Shown here: piece after piece, positions 17,440 to 25,910 of the stretch
Layout: each line of letters opens with the position of its first letter
How positions within the stretch are numbered: the stretch's first letter is position 1
Program-made: the position numbers and the translations under genes
Notes under the pieces: model-generated
The model's input: the letters and a program-made list of their open reading frames with translations, nothing else
Told to the model about the DNA's origin: nothing
Database searches by the model: none
From: Pseudoalteromonas sp. H71
Lineage (GTDB): Bacteria; Pseudomonadota; Gammaproteobacteria; Enterobacterales; Alteromonadaceae
Assembly (NCBI RefSeq): GCF_001468485.1
Contig: NZ_LODI01000007.1
Coordinates: 54,339 to 94,491 of the forward strand
Direction: 5' to 3'
DNA: 40,153 nucleotides

Positions 17440-17534
17440 ACACATTTTATGCACCAGCAGGATGCCAGTGCTATTTTAACAACCCCATGCAGCATGGTTG
17501 CTTATTGGTATTAATATATGAGACGTATATTCGT
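17440..17534 (+). promoter_or_regulatory. rpsA translation-control leader (probable S1 autoregulation)
   Basis: The 95-base gap before rpsA lacks a clear Shine-Dalgarno sequence. It contains a hairpin around CCATGCAGCATGG (about 17484-17496, flanked by CAAC and GTTG). E. coli rpsA has a leader without strong Shine-Dalgarno that is folded into hairpins and repressed by excess S1; the arrangement here is consistent with that. Confidence 0.45.
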
Positions 17535-19202
17535 ATGTCAGAAAATTTTGCGCAGTTATTTGAAGAAAGCTTAAAGGGTTTTGAAGCAGAGCAAGGCTCT
17601 ATCGTCAAAGGTACAGTAATCTCAATCGAGAACAACATTGTACTTGTAGATGCTGGTCTTAAATCAGAAAGTGCTATCCCTGCAGAGCAGTTCAAAAATG
17701 CTGCTGGTGAACTAGAAGTTGCTGTTGGCGACGAAGTAGATGTTGCACTAGATGCAATCGAAGACGGTTTCGGTGAAACTATCCTTTCTCGTGAGAAAGC
17801 GAAGCGTCACGAAGCGTGGATCCGTCTTGAGAAAGCATGTGAAGAGCAAGAGACTGTTACTGGTGTTATCAACGGTAAAGTTAAAGGCGGTTTCACTGTT
17901 GAAGTTGATTCAATCCGTGCTTTCCTACCTGGTTCACTTGTTGATGTTCGTCCAGTACGTGACACAACTCACCTTGAAGGCAAAGAGCTTGAATTTAAAG
18001 TAATCAAGCTTGACCAAAAACGTAACAACGTTGTTGTTTCACGTCGTGCAGTTATCGAATCAGAAAACTCACAAGAACGTGAAGAGCTTCTTGCTAACCT
18101 TGTTGAAGGCCAAGAAGTTAAAGGTATCGTTAAAAACCTTACTGACTACGGTGCATTCGTTGACCTTGGTGGTGTTGATGGTCTACTACATATCACTGAC
18201 ATGGCGTGGAAGCGTGTTAAGCACCCTTCAGAAATTGTTAATGTTGGCGACGAAATCGCAGTTAAAGTTCTTAAATTCGACAAAGATAAAACTCGTGTAT
18301 CTCTAGGTCTTAAACAACTTGGTGAAGATCCATGGGCAGCTATCGCTGGTCGTTACCCAGAAGGTTCTAAACTTTCTGGTCGTGTAACTAACCTTACTGA
18401 CTACGGTTGCTTCGTAGAAATCGAAGAAGGCGTTGAAGGTCTAGTACACGTTTCTGAAATGGATTGGACTAACAAGAACATCCATCCTTCAAAAGTTGTT
18501 TCACTAGGTGATACAGTTGAAGTTATGGTTCTTGAAATCGACGAAGAACGTCGTCGTATTTCTCTAGGTCTTAAGCAATGTATTGCTAATCCTTGGCAGG
18601 AATTTGCTCGTCTACAAAACAAAGGCGATCAAGTTACTGGTAAGATCAAATCAATCACTGACTTCGGTATCTTTATCGGTCTTGACGGTGGTATTGACGG
18701 TCTTGTACACCTTTCAGACATTTCTTGGAATACACCTGGCGAAGAAGCTGTGCGTGAATTCAAGAAAGGCGACGAAATCACTGCTATCGTATTGCAAGTT
18801 GACCCAGAGCGTGAACGTATCTCTCTAGGTGTTAAACAAATCGAAGCTGACCCATTCAATAACTACCTTGATGCAAACAAAAAAGGTGCTATTGTTAAAG
18901 GTAAAGTGACTGAAGTTGATGCGAAAGGCGCAACTGTTGAACTTATCGAAGGCGTTGAAGGTTACATTCGTGTAGCTGATATTGCTCAAGAGCGCGTTGA
19001 AGATGCAACTACTGTTGTTTCTGTTGGCGACGAAGTTGAAGTTAAATATGTTGGTGTTGATCGTAAGAACCGCACTTTAAGCTTATCTGTTAAAGCTCTT
19101 TTCGAAGCTGAAGAGAAAGAAGTACTAGAGAAGCTTAAGAAAGAAGAGCCAGTGTTTGAAAACGCAATGGCAGCTGCTTTCGCAAATGCACAAAAAGACT
19201 AA
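17535..19202 (+). CDS. rpsA: 30S ribosomal protein S1
   Basis: Binds mRNA and delivers it to the 30S subunit, and represses its own translation. The ATG at 17535 ([12 protein letters not shown]) matches the family and gives 555 residues against 557 in E. coli; the longer frame from 17487 is rejected. Six S1 OB-fold repeats run the length of the protein. Signature pieces such as [22 protein letters not shown], given here only by position (about 195-216), recur in domains 3 to 5. Codon use is strongly biased (GTT, GAA, CGT, CTT), as expected for a highly expressed gene. It is followed by a terminator and then ihfB. Confidence 0.98.
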   Translation: MSENFAQLFEESLKGFEAEQGSIVKGTVISIENNIVLVDAGLKSESAIPAEQFKNAAGELEVAVGDEVDVALDAIEDGFGETILSREKAKRHEAWIRLEKACEEQETVTGVINGKVKGGFTVEVDSIRAFLPGSLVDVRPVRDTTHLEGKELEFKVIKLDQKRNNVVVSRRAVIESENSQEREELLANLVEGQEVKGIVKNLTDYGAFVDLGGVDGLLHITDMAWKRVKHPSEIVNVGDEIAVKVLKFDKDKTRVSLGLKQLGEDPWAAIAGRYPEGSKLSGRVTNLTDYGCFVEIEEGVEGLVHVSEMDWTNKNIHPSKVVSLGDTVEVMVLEIDEERRRISLGLKQCIANPWQEFARLQNKGDQVTGKIKSITDFGIFIGLDGGIDGLVHLSDISWNTPGEEAVREFKKGDEITAIVLQVDPERERISLGVKQIEADPFNNYLDANKKGAIVKGKVTEVDAKGATVELIEGVEGYIRVADIAQERVEDATTVVSVGDEVEVKYVGVDRKNRTLSLSVKALFEAEEKEVLEKLKKEEPVFENAMAAAFANAQKD

Positions 19203-19222
19203 TTTATAATTAGTTTTTAGTT

Positions 19223-19257
19223 GGGAGGGCAATTATTGCCCTTCCTATATCTTTTTT
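19223..19257 (+). terminator. Rho-independent terminator between rpsA and ihfB
   Basis: GGGAGGGCAA (19223-19232) pairs with TTGCCCTTCC (19236-19245), with one G-U pair and a three-base loop, followed by TATATCTTTTTT. It should end most rpsA transcripts while letting some read into ihfB. Confidence 0.8.
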
Positions 19258-19268
19258 AAGGAAACGCT

Positions 19269-19556
19269 ATGACTAAGTCAGAACTGATAGAAACACTTGC
19301 GGAACAACATGCACACGTTCCAGTGAAAGATGTTGAAAATGCTGTAAAAGAAATTCTTGAACAAATGGCCGGCTCATTATCTTCTTCAGATCGAATTGAG
19401 ATAAGAGGGTTTGGTAGTTTCTCTTTGCATTTCCGCGCTCCTCGCACAGGTCGCAATCCTAAGACTGGCGATACTGTAGAGTTAGATGGAAAGCACGTAC
19501 CTCATTTTAAACCAGGTAAAGAATTACGTGACCGCGTAAATGCGAGCATTGCCTAG
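19269..19556 (+). CDS. ihfB: Integration host factor subunit beta
   Basis: One half of the IHF heterodimer, a sequence-specific DNA-bending protein of the HU family. The 95 residues start [13 protein letters not shown]. The beta-arm carries the family signature ([21 protein letters not shown]), whose proline intercalates into DNA. The end reads [24 protein letters not shown] lies before the ATG. It follows rpsA as in E. coli; the intervening terminator suggests mainly independent or attenuated expression. Confidence 0.97.
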   Translation: MTKSELIETLAEQHAHVPVKDVENAVKEILEQMAGSLSSSDRIEIRGFGSFSLHFRAPRTGRNPKTGDTVELDGKHVPHFKPGKELRDRVNASIA

Positions 19557-19577
19557 TTAATATAACGGAGTAGTTAC

Positions 19578-19859
19578 TTGTTCAAGGTATTGAAAATTAT
19601 TCTGGTTGCACTATGCCTAATTAGTGCCTTTGTATTAGGATCACAAAATCCACAGTTAGTACAAGTAAATTATATTATAGCCAGTAATACATTACCATTA
19701 GCTGTAATAATAAGTATCTGCTTTTTGTTAGGTGTTTTAATAGGTTTTTTTATAAGCTTCAAGTTGTTTTCTCAGTTGAAGTGGCAAAACTACCGGTTAA
19801 AAAAGCAATTGTCACCTGAAAAAAATAAAAATAAGCCTGACGCTAATAAAGACACCTAA
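19578..19859 (+). CDS. lapA: LapA-domain inner-membrane protein
   Basis: A 93-residue protein of the LapA (YciS, DUF1049) family with two hydrophobic segments (about 5-22 and 40-63) and a basic, lysine-rich cytoplasmic tail. LGSQNPQLVQVNY between the segments is the family signature. LapA acts with LapB in controlling lipopolysaccharide assembly through FtsH and LpxC. The start is a TTG at 19578, with ACGGAG seven bases upstream. Only two bases separate its stop from lapB, so the two are one operon. Confidence 0.9.
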   Translation: MFKVLKIILVALCLISAFVLGSQNPQLVQVNYIIASNTLPLAVIISICFLLGVLIGFFISFKLFSQLKWQNYRLKKQLSPEKNKNKPDANKDT

Positions 19860-19861
19860 TT

Positions 19862-20998
19862 ATGATTGAGCTTTTGTTTTTATTACTACCTGTCGCAGCT
19901 GGTTATGGCTGGGTTATGGGAAAAAACAGCGCTAAGAATCATGCCCATCAACTAAATAGACAAATTACGTCTGAATACAGTAAAGGTTTAAAGTTTTTAT
20001 TAGACCGTGAAGAAGATCAAGGCTTAGAACATTTAATAAACCTACTTGAAGTTGCCGCTGATTCGGTTGAACACTATTCCACTCTTGCCACAATGTTTCG
20101 TCGTCGAGGCGAACTAGATCGTGCAATAAAAATACATGAACTCCTCTTAAAACACCCTAGCTTAAGTGAGCAGCAAGCTGCAACCAGCCGTTTAGAACTC
20201 GCTGAAGATTACATTATGGCTGGCTTACTAGATGGCGCAGAAGAACATTTGGTTTGGCTAGTCAAAGCAGGGCACGTAGAAGCTCTCGATCCTATTATTA
20301 CTTTGTATTCGCAAACTCGTGAATGGGATAAAGGCATTAATATGTTTGAATCTCATAGCGAATTATTTTCTAAAGAGCAGCAATTTAAAGCCATAGCGAA
20401 TTTTTATTGTGAAGCTGCGCTTAGTGATAATAATCCTCAAATTATGCGTAAAACGATTAGTTTAAATTATAAAGCAGTTAGGCCCTTGTACGAGCTAGGT
20501 GTCATCGCTTTTTCCAAAGAGGATTACGTTAAAGCTATTTACTACTGGCGTGAACTAATCTGTCAGTTTACGTTGTTTGCGCCGTTATTTATTGATGAGC
20601 TAGCGCATAGTTATAAACAACTTAACTTAACGCATCAATTTCATGAACTAGTAAGCGATTTACTAGACAAAGGTGGTGTTCTAATAAAAATAAAACATTG
20701 CCAAGCGCTCCTAGAGCAAGGACACACTAAGCAAGCTTTTGATTTTTTAACTGATAGTTTAAAAAGGCAACCTACAATCAGAGGTTTTAGTTTTTTACTG
20801 CAGCTTATGGGTGACCAAAATAAAAATACAAAAGAAGTGCTCAATGAAATTGACAAACTTGTTACGTCATATATAGCGACTAAGCCAGACTTTCAATGCC
20901 AGCATTGTGGCTTCACAAGTTATACAATCTATTGGAATTGCCCCTCTTGTAAACATTGGGAAACCATTGTCCCAAGCAGAGGTTTAGACGGATTTTAA
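19862..20998 (+). CDS. lapB: Lipopolysaccharide assembly protein LapB (YciM)
   Basis: Membrane-anchored TPR protein that promotes FtsH-dependent turnover of LpxC and so tunes LPS synthesis. The 378 residues (389 in E. coli) start with an N-terminal transmembrane anchor (about 1-20), continue with TPR repeats (about 35-330), and end with a rubredoxin-like metal knuckle: CQHC near 350 and CPSC near 367. In E. coli this metal domain is required for function. The gene order lapA-lapB-pyrF is the same as in E. coli. Confidence 0.95.
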   Translation: MIELLFLLLPVAAGYGWVMGKNSAKNHAHQLNRQITSEYSKGLKFLLDREEDQGLEHLINLLEVAADSVEHYSTLATMFRRRGELDRAIKIHELLLKHPSLSEQQAATSRLELAEDYIMAGLLDGAEEHLVWLVKAGHVEALDPIITLYSQTREWDKGINMFESHSELFSKEQQFKAIANFYCEAALSDNNPQIMRKTISLNYKAVRPLYELGVIAFSKEDYVKAIYYWRELICQFTLFAPLFIDELAHSYKQLNLTHQFHELVSDLLDKGGVLIKIKHCQALLEQGHTKQAFDFLTDSLKRQPTIRGFSFLLQLMGDQNKNTKEVLNEIDKLVTSYIATKPDFQCQHCGFTSYTIYWNCPSCKHWETIVPSRGLDGF

Positions 20999-21160
20999 TA
21001 ACCCCTAAATACTTAATTATTGTAGAGCCCTTACAAATTCGACTAGAAGTTTAACTAGCGCCAATATACTAATTAACCTCTTTATTCACTTTGTGTAAGT
21101 TCGCTAAGCTAACTAAGTAAAATATACAAAAACTCTTTACTGCTATACATTAGGATAACT

Positions 21161-21865
21161 ATGTCTTTCGAAAATTCAAAAAAAGTACTTATCGCTTTAG
21201 ACTACGACGATCAAGAAACAGCGTTAGCATTTGTAAAACAGCTTTCGCCCGATACTTGTCGTTTAAAAGTAGGCAAAGAAATGTTTACATACTTTGGACC
21301 TGAATTTGTAAAAGAATTAATTGAACTTGGTTTTGATGTTTTTTTAGATTTAAAGTTTCATGATATTCCTAATACAGTCGCAAAGGCAGTCACAGCGGCT
21401 GCAAAAATGGGGGTATGGATGGTAAATGTTCATGCATCGGGTGGTTTCGAAATGATGACTAAAGCAAAAGTTGCTTTAGAACCGTTTGGTGATAAAGCCC
21501 CAATTCTTATTGCTGTTACTGTATTAACAAGTATGGATGAGTCAGAATTAAAGCGATTAGGTATAAATAAATCACCTCAGGAGCAGGTAATATACCTTGC
21601 AAAACTAGCCAAAGAAGCAGGCCTTGATGGTGTTGTTTGTTCCGCGCAAGAAGCGAGTGTTTTAAAGGCTGAGCTTGGTGAGTATTTTAAACTAGTTACA
21701 CCCGGTATTCGTCCTGAAGGTAGTGATGCAGGCGACCAGAAAAGAATAATGACTCCAAAACAAGCAATTGAAGCAGGTAGTGATTACTTAGTAGTAGGCA
21801 GGCCGATTACTAAAGCATCAAATCCAGTAAAAGTACTGCAAGATGTTAATGAGTCTATAAAATAG
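21161..21865 (+). CDS. pyrF: Orotidine 5'-phosphate decarboxylase
   Basis: Last step of UMP synthesis, decarboxylating OMP. The 234 residues form a TIM barrel. The catalytic Asp-Lys-x-x-Asp signature is in [12 protein letters not shown] (about 58-69), with the earlier lysine in [22 protein letters not shown] and DYLVVGRPI bind phosphate. A 162-base gap separates it from lapB, so it may have its own promoter, although position and direction are as in E. coli. Confidence 0.97.
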   Translation: MSFENSKKVLIALDYDDQETALAFVKQLSPDTCRLKVGKEMFTYFGPEFVKELIELGFDVFLDLKFHDIPNTVAKAVTAAAKMGVWMVNVHASGGFEMMTKAKVALEPFGDKAPILIAVTVLTSMDESELKRLGINKSPQEQVIYLAKLAKEAGLDGVVCSAQEASVLKAELGEYFKLVTPGIRPEGSDAGDQKRIMTPKQAIEAGSDYLVVGRPITKASNPVKVLQDVNESIK

Positions 21866-21958
21866 TTTACAAAAAACAGCAAATAAGTACTAAACCCCTT
21901 ACGTTATGTGTAATTTGTGTTACATTTATAATATCAAAATGTTGTGAGGGGTTTTATT

Positions 21959-22333
21959 TTGAAGGTATTAATTGGTTCATTGGTCATTATCATCGCAGGC
22001 TTCTCTTTTAATAAATATGTGTTTTCGAGTAAAGCATATGATGGAGTTACAACAGTAACAGATGTTATTTCAGCGTATCCTGTAAATATGTTTGATTTTA
22101 AAAAAACAATGAAAGACTACGCACATCACCTTTGTTACAGAAACTCCGACACATTGAATGCCCAGGATATAAGTGTTAGTGCTTGTTTAACAAACCATGA
22201 CGAAAAAAAATTAGAGTGTGAAAAAAAGGTGTTCAGGCTAGCACCATTGAACTTAGAATCAGAAAGGGAAGTACTTGATTATTCAAGGCAATATACGCAA
22301 TGCACATTGCCTTATAAGTATATTTTAGGTTAA
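21959..22333 (+). CDS. Small exported or membrane-anchored protein with four cysteines
   Basis: Not recognised. I place the start at a TTG (21959), because GAGGGG lies seven bases upstream; a GTG at 21944 would add five residues but would bury that site. The 124-residue product has an N-terminal hydrophobic segment (MKVLIGSLVIIIAGFSF), either an anchor or an uncleaved signal, and a soluble part with four cysteines (HLCYR, SACLT, LECEK, TQCTL) that could form two disulfides in the periplasm. It ends in a hairpin shared with the convergent cvfB-like gene. No link to pyrF function is evident. Confidence 0.65.
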   Translation: MKVLIGSLVIIIAGFSFNKYVFSSKAYDGVTTVTDVISAYPVNMFDFKKTMKDYAHHLCYRNSDTLNAQDISVSACLTNHDEKKLECEKKVFRLAPLNLESEREVLDYSRQYTQCTLPYKYILG

Positions 22334-22364
22334 ACACTCATTATAAAAATATAGAATGAGTGTT
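22333..22364. terminator. Hairpin between the small exported protein gene and cvfB
   Basis: AACACTCATT (22333-22342) pairs with AATGAGTGTT (22355-22364) around a 12-base loop. It lies between two convergent genes and could end transcription on both strands, although T runs are short. Confidence 0.5.
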
Positions 22365-22370
22365 GTTTAA

Positions 22371-23207
22371 TTATTTCGATTTCAAGCGAATTGATTTTGC
22401 TTCAATTTCAATAAGCTCTTGCTTAAACAAACCACCAATTGCCTTTTTATAATTCGCTTTACTCGTAGAGAATACTTTTTTGATAAGTTCAGGATCAGAT
22501 TTATCGCCAATAGCGAGTATTCCGCCTTCGTTTTTAAGTTTTTCCATTATTTTATCGCCAAGCTCACTTACTTTGCCCATGCCTGGCTTTTCTAGCACAA
22601 CGTCAATTTTTCCGTCTTCTCTTACTTTTTTAATAAAACCCTTAAGTTTTTGCCCTACAAATAAGTTTTTAAACACCATGTTGTAAAACACAACACCAAA
22701 GTGAGATTCTTCAATAAGCACTTTGTAGCCGATATCTGTTTTGCCAGCAACAATTAAATCAACCTCTTGAAGATTAGTGTATTCAGGTTCATCTTTCGAT
22801 AAAAAGCGATTAAAGTTAGTTGAAGCACAAATGCGTTGGCTGGCATTATCAAGGTACAATCGAACTAAATAAGAATGTCCCTCTTGCATGCGTGGCTTTT
22901 GTTCATTAAATGGGGCTAGTACATCTTTTTCTAATCCCCAGTCCAAAAAAGCACCGATACTATTTATTTCTTTGACACGTAAAAGGGCGTACTCACCTAC
23001 CTGAGCATGTGGCTTTCTAACCGTTGCAGTTGGCAAATTAGCGTTATCTAAATATATAAACACGCTAATGCTATCACCGGCTTCAAGTTCACCTTTGATT
23101 TCGCTCTTTGGTAAAAAAACTTCCCCTAAATCATGGCCATCCAAGTAAGCGCCTTCGTTACTTACTTCTTTTACAAATAGTGTTTGTGTTGTTCCAAGGT
23201 AACTCAT
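22371..23207 (-). CDS. CvfB-family S1-domain RNA-binding protein (YitL-like)
   Basis: A 278-residue protein with tandem S1-like OB folds: about 5-60 (FVKEVSNEGAYLDGHDLGEVFLP), about 68-130 (LRVKEINSIGAFLDWGLEKDVLAP) and a third near 145-215. A winged-helix domain follows near 220-275 (SKANYKKAIGGLFKQ). This is the CvfB architecture; in Staphylococcus CvfB binds RNA and affects virulence gene expression. The role in marine gammaproteobacteria is not known to me. Its ATG lies two bases after the upstream helicase stop, with AGGAAT as ribosome binding site, so it is in an operon with that RNA helicase. Confidence 0.88.
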   Translation of the reverse strand: MSYLGTTQTLFVKEVSNEGAYLDGHDLGEVFLPKSEIKGELEAGDSISVFIYLDNANLPTATVRKPHAQVGEYALLRVKEINSIGAFLDWGLEKDVLAPFNEQKPRMQEGHSYLVRLYLDNASQRICASTNFNRFLSKDEPEYTNLQEVDLIVAGKTDIGYKVLIEESHFGVVFYNMVFKNLFVGQKLKGFIKKVREDGKIDVVLEKPGMGKVSELGDKIMEKLKNEGGILAIGDKSDPELIKKVFSTSKANYKKAIGGLFKQELIEIEAKSIRLKSK

Positions 23208-23209
23208 AA

Positions 23210-24532
23210 TTATTCCTGCTCAGGCTTTTTTTTACGGCGCATTGGTGAATCGCCATCGATATTCATAGGGGCTTTAATGGGTGCTACTGGTTTTTTGGGT
23301 TTTGCTTTACGTTTTATTTGTGGCTTTTTAACATGCGTTACTTTTTTAGCTTTAAGCGTTGAAGCAGGTTTTTTCTCTTTTATGCCTTTAAATTTAGCTT
23401 TAAGTCCGTCAATACTTGCAAACTTAAGTTCATCATTTAAAAAAGATTTAATTGATAAATAACTAGCCCAATCTTTAGGGCCGACTAACGAAATAGCAGT
23501 ACCTTTAAAGCCAGCACGTCCAGTTCTACCTATTCGGTGTACATATTCTTCAGCATGCTTTGGTAAATCGAAGTTAATCACATGGGTTACGCTCAGTAAA
23601 TCTAGGCCACGAGATGCGACATCAGTGGTAATTAATATTTTAAAGTTTCCTCTGCTAAACGAGTCCATAATATCTAAGCGTTTGCTTTGTGTTAAATCAC
23701 CCGCAAGTGCAACTGATTTAAATCCTTTGTTGTTTAGCTCTTCGCTCAAACGACTTGTATCTGCCCGGGTGGCAGTAAATATTATGCATTGGCCAACTTC
23801 GTCTTGCTTTAAAAAGTGTGCTAATAACGCTTCTTTGTGATCTAGGTGGTCGGCTAGGAAGAGTGTTTGCGTTATATCGCTATGTTGCTCGTTTGCAGCG
23901 CTAAGTGTAATTTGTTTTGGTTTTTTTAATAAATTACGCGAAAGCGCATCTACTTGAGCATGGTCAAGCGTTGCTGAAAATAATAATGTTTGTCGAAGGC
24001 GGTGATTTGCTTCGTCATTAATTAGTTTTAATTGTTCGGTAAAGCCCAGATCTAATATGCGGTCTGCTTCATCAAAAATCAGCAGCTCTAACCCACTTAA
24101 CTGTAAAGAGCGTTTAGTCACATGATCAGCCAGACGACCCGGTGTTGCAACTACAAACTGTGGGTCGTTTCTTAATGCTTTAATTTGGTCGTTAAAGTTC
24201 TCACCACCTAATACTTTAACTGCCTTAATAGCAGTGCCTGCTATTAATAAACGTAGTTGAGTAAAAACTTGCGTGGCTAGTTCGCGTGTAGGGGCAACAA
24301 TAAGTACACGTGGATCGCGTTTACTGAGTGCTTTTTGTTTCATAACCCTTTGAACTGCTGGTAATAAAAACGCCAAGGTTTTGCCCGACCCAGTCTTCGA
24401 CTGAGCAAAAATGTCATGCCCTGCAAGTGCGGTAGGCACTGCATGTGCTTGAATGTCTGTGGGCTGGGTGATCCCTTGATGTGCTAATTGTGTTTCAAGG
24501 CGAGTATCAATCCCAAGATCAGTAAAGTGCAA
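23210..24532 (-). CDS. DEAD-box ATP-dependent RNA helicase
   Basis: Unwinds or remodels RNA using ATP. Motifs in order: Q motif (GITQPTDIQ), motif I (SKTGSGKT), Ia (PTRELA), Ib (TPGR), II (DEAD), III (SAT), V (TDVASRGLD) and VI (HRIGRTGRAG). A lysine- and proline-rich basic tail of about 75 residues follows, probably for RNA contact. The start is placed at a TTG (24532, product about 440 residues) with GGAGA eight bases upstream and the family-like start HFTDLGIDTRLETQL. The upstream extension to 24634 has no family similarity and overlaps the divergent trhO promoter. It is related to RhlE/SrmB-type helicases, but I cannot assign a subgroup. Confidence 0.93.
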   Translation of the reverse strand: MHFTDLGIDTRLETQLAHQGITQPTDIQAHAVPTALAGHDIFAQSKTGSGKTLAFLLPAVQRVMKQKALSKRDPRVLIVAPTRELATQVFTQLRLLIAGTAIKAVKVLGGENFNDQIKALRNDPQFVVATPGRLADHVTKRSLQLSGLELLIFDEADRILDLGFTEQLKLINDEANHRLRQTLLFSATLDHAQVDALSRNLLKKPKQITLSAANEQHSDITQTLFLADHLDHKEALLAHFLKQDEVGQCIIFTATRADTSRLSEELNNKGFKSVALAGDLTQSKRLDIMDSFSRGNFKILITTDVASRGLDLLSVTHVINFDLPKHAEEYVHRIGRTGRAGFKGTAISLVGPKDWASYLSIKSFLNDELKFASIDGLKAKFKGIKEKKPASTLKAKKVTHVKKPQIKRKAKPKKPVAPIKAPMNIDGDSPMRRKKKPEQE

Positions 24533-24628
24533 TGTAATGTTCTCCAATGTGCAACTTAAATTAATTGCTGCATTATAGCGTACACATGGCTTATCCCGAC
24601 AGCAAAAAGCAATGTATGCTGCTATTTT

Positions 24629-24656
24629 TTGCAATTAATCTAAAAAAGCGTAAAAT
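24629..24656 (+). promoter_or_regulatory. Promoter of trhO
   Basis: -35 TTGCAA (24629-24634), a 16-base spacer, -10 TAAAAT (24651-24656), then a GC-rich discriminator (ACGCGCCCC). Transcription would begin near 24663, about 70 bases before the trhO start. Confidence 0.6.
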
Positions 24657-24731
24657 ACGCGCCCCATATGCGCCGGATTTACGATTCGGTAAACGCCAAT
24701 ATTGGCTAATTAAGGCAAAATAGGAAATAAA

Positions 24732-25739
24732 ATGACAGCTGTTCATAAAGACGATCTTACCAGCGAACACTTTGTAGTGTGCGCATTATACAAATTTGTA
24801 GGTCTGCCAGAGTTTGAGGCATTACGTAAACCTTTATTAGAGGTTATGGAAGCAAACGAAGTTCGAGGCACATTACTTTTAGCTGCAGAAGGGATAAATG
24901 GCACTGTTTCTGCAAAAAGAGAAGGCATTGATAACCTCCTTGCATGGCTAGATGAGCAGCCAAATTTAAAAAATATTGTCACTAAAGAATCTTATGACGA
25001 CGAATGCCCGTTTTACCGCACAAAAGTAAAACTAAAAAAAGAAATTGTAACAATGGGCGTAGAGGGAATTGATCCCCTTAAAGTCGTGGGGAGCTATGTT
25101 AAACCTCAAGACTGGAATGCATTAATTTCTGACCCAGAGGTTGTTTTAATTGATACGCGTAATGATTACGAAATTGAAATTGGTACATTTCAAAATGCCG
25201 TTGATCCCAATACAACCACTTTTCGTGAATTTCCGCAGTGGGCAAAAGAAAATCTTGATCCAGAAAAACATAAAAAAGTAGCTATGTTTTGTACAGGTGG
25301 CATTCGCTGTGAAAAATCAACGGCCTATATGAAAGAACAAGGCTTTGATGAAGTTTATCACCTTGAAGGCGGAATACTTAAGTATTTGGAAGAGGTGCCA
25401 AAAGAAGAAACCATGTGGGAAGGCGAATGCTTTGTTTTTGATAATCGCGTTGCTGTAAACCATGACCTACAAAAGGGATCGTACGATCAGTGTCATGCGT
25501 GTCGTATGCCTATTACTGAACAAGAAAAACAAAAGCCTGAGTATCTAGAAGGTGTTTCATGCCATCATTGTATTGATAACGTAACGGATGAGCAGCGCGC
25601 GCGCTTTGCAGAGCGCCAAAAACAAATTGAACTTGCTCAAGCTCGTGGTGAAGGGCATATAGGTAATGAAGCACAAACTGTTCTTCAACAACGCAAAGAA
25701 GCTAAAAAAGCACAAAAAGATGCGCAACGCGCAAAGTAA
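24732..25739 (+). CDS. trhO: tRNA uridine(34) hydroxylase TrhO (YceA, rhodanese family)
   Basis: Hydroxylates uridine 34 of certain tRNAs, the oxygen-dependent route to 5-hydroxyuridine and its derivatives. The 335 residues contain an N-terminal acylphosphatase-like domain (about 12-110) and a rhodanese domain (about 125-225) with catalytic Cys187 in [11 protein letters not shown]. Cysteine pairs near the C-terminus (CHAC and CHHC) could bind metal. The tail is rich in Lys, Gln and Ala. The gene is monocistronic, with its own promoter and terminator. Confidence 0.95.
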   Translation: MTAVHKDDLTSEHFVVCALYKFVGLPEFEALRKPLLEVMEANEVRGTLLLAAEGINGTVSAKREGIDNLLAWLDEQPNLKNIVTKESYDDECPFYRTKVKLKKEIVTMGVEGIDPLKVVGSYVKPQDWNALISDPEVVLIDTRNDYEIEIGTFQNAVDPNTTTFREFPQWAKENLDPEKHKKVAMFCTGGIRCEKSTAYMKEQGFDEVYHLEGGILKYLEEVPKEETMWEGECFVFDNRVAVNHDLQKGSYDQCHACRMPITEQEKQKPEYLEGVSCHHCIDNVTDEQRARFAERQKQIELAQARGEGHIGNEAQTVLQQRKEAKKAQKDAQRAK

Positions 25740-25762
25740 TTCATCGGTAATAGTTATTAAAT

Positions 25763-25790
25763 AAAAAAGAGCTTCACGGCTCTTTTTTTT
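25763..25790 (+). terminator. Rho-independent terminator of trhO
   Basis: AAAAAAGAGC (25763-25772) pairs with GCTCTTTTTT (25779-25788) around a six-base loop, within a run of eight T. Confidence 0.85.
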
Positions 25791-25849
25791 GCCTTCATTT
25801 TGTTATTCATCTTATATAGTTGAGCATTCAGCGTTAACACGGGCTAGTT

Positions 25850-25880
25850 TTGATCACAGTTTTGTTACACTGCGTATAGT
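25850..25880 (+). promoter_or_regulatory. Candidate promoter of the RND efflux operon
   Basis: -35 TTGATC (25850-25855) and -10 TATAGT (25875-25880) with a long 19-base spacer. The -10 lies inside the inverted repeat at 25860-25891. Confidence 0.35.
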
Positions 25881-25891
25881 GGTTAACAAAA
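25860..25891 (+). repeat. Inverted repeat over the RND operon promoter (candidate operator)
   Basis: TTTTGTTA (25860-25867) and CACT (25868-25871) are mirrored by AGTG (25878-25881) and TAACAAAA (25884-25891), with a six-base centre and one two-base bulge. It ends 19 bases before the first gene of the efflux operon. No regulator gene is adjacent. Confidence 0.55.
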
Positions 25892-25910
25892 TTGTCTATT
25901 AGGTGGTTCT

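Noticed and set aside
24533..24634. N-terminal extension of the DEAD-box helicase to 24634
   Set aside because: It has no helicase similarity, overlaps the divergent trhO promoter, and a TTG with GGAGA is available at 24532.
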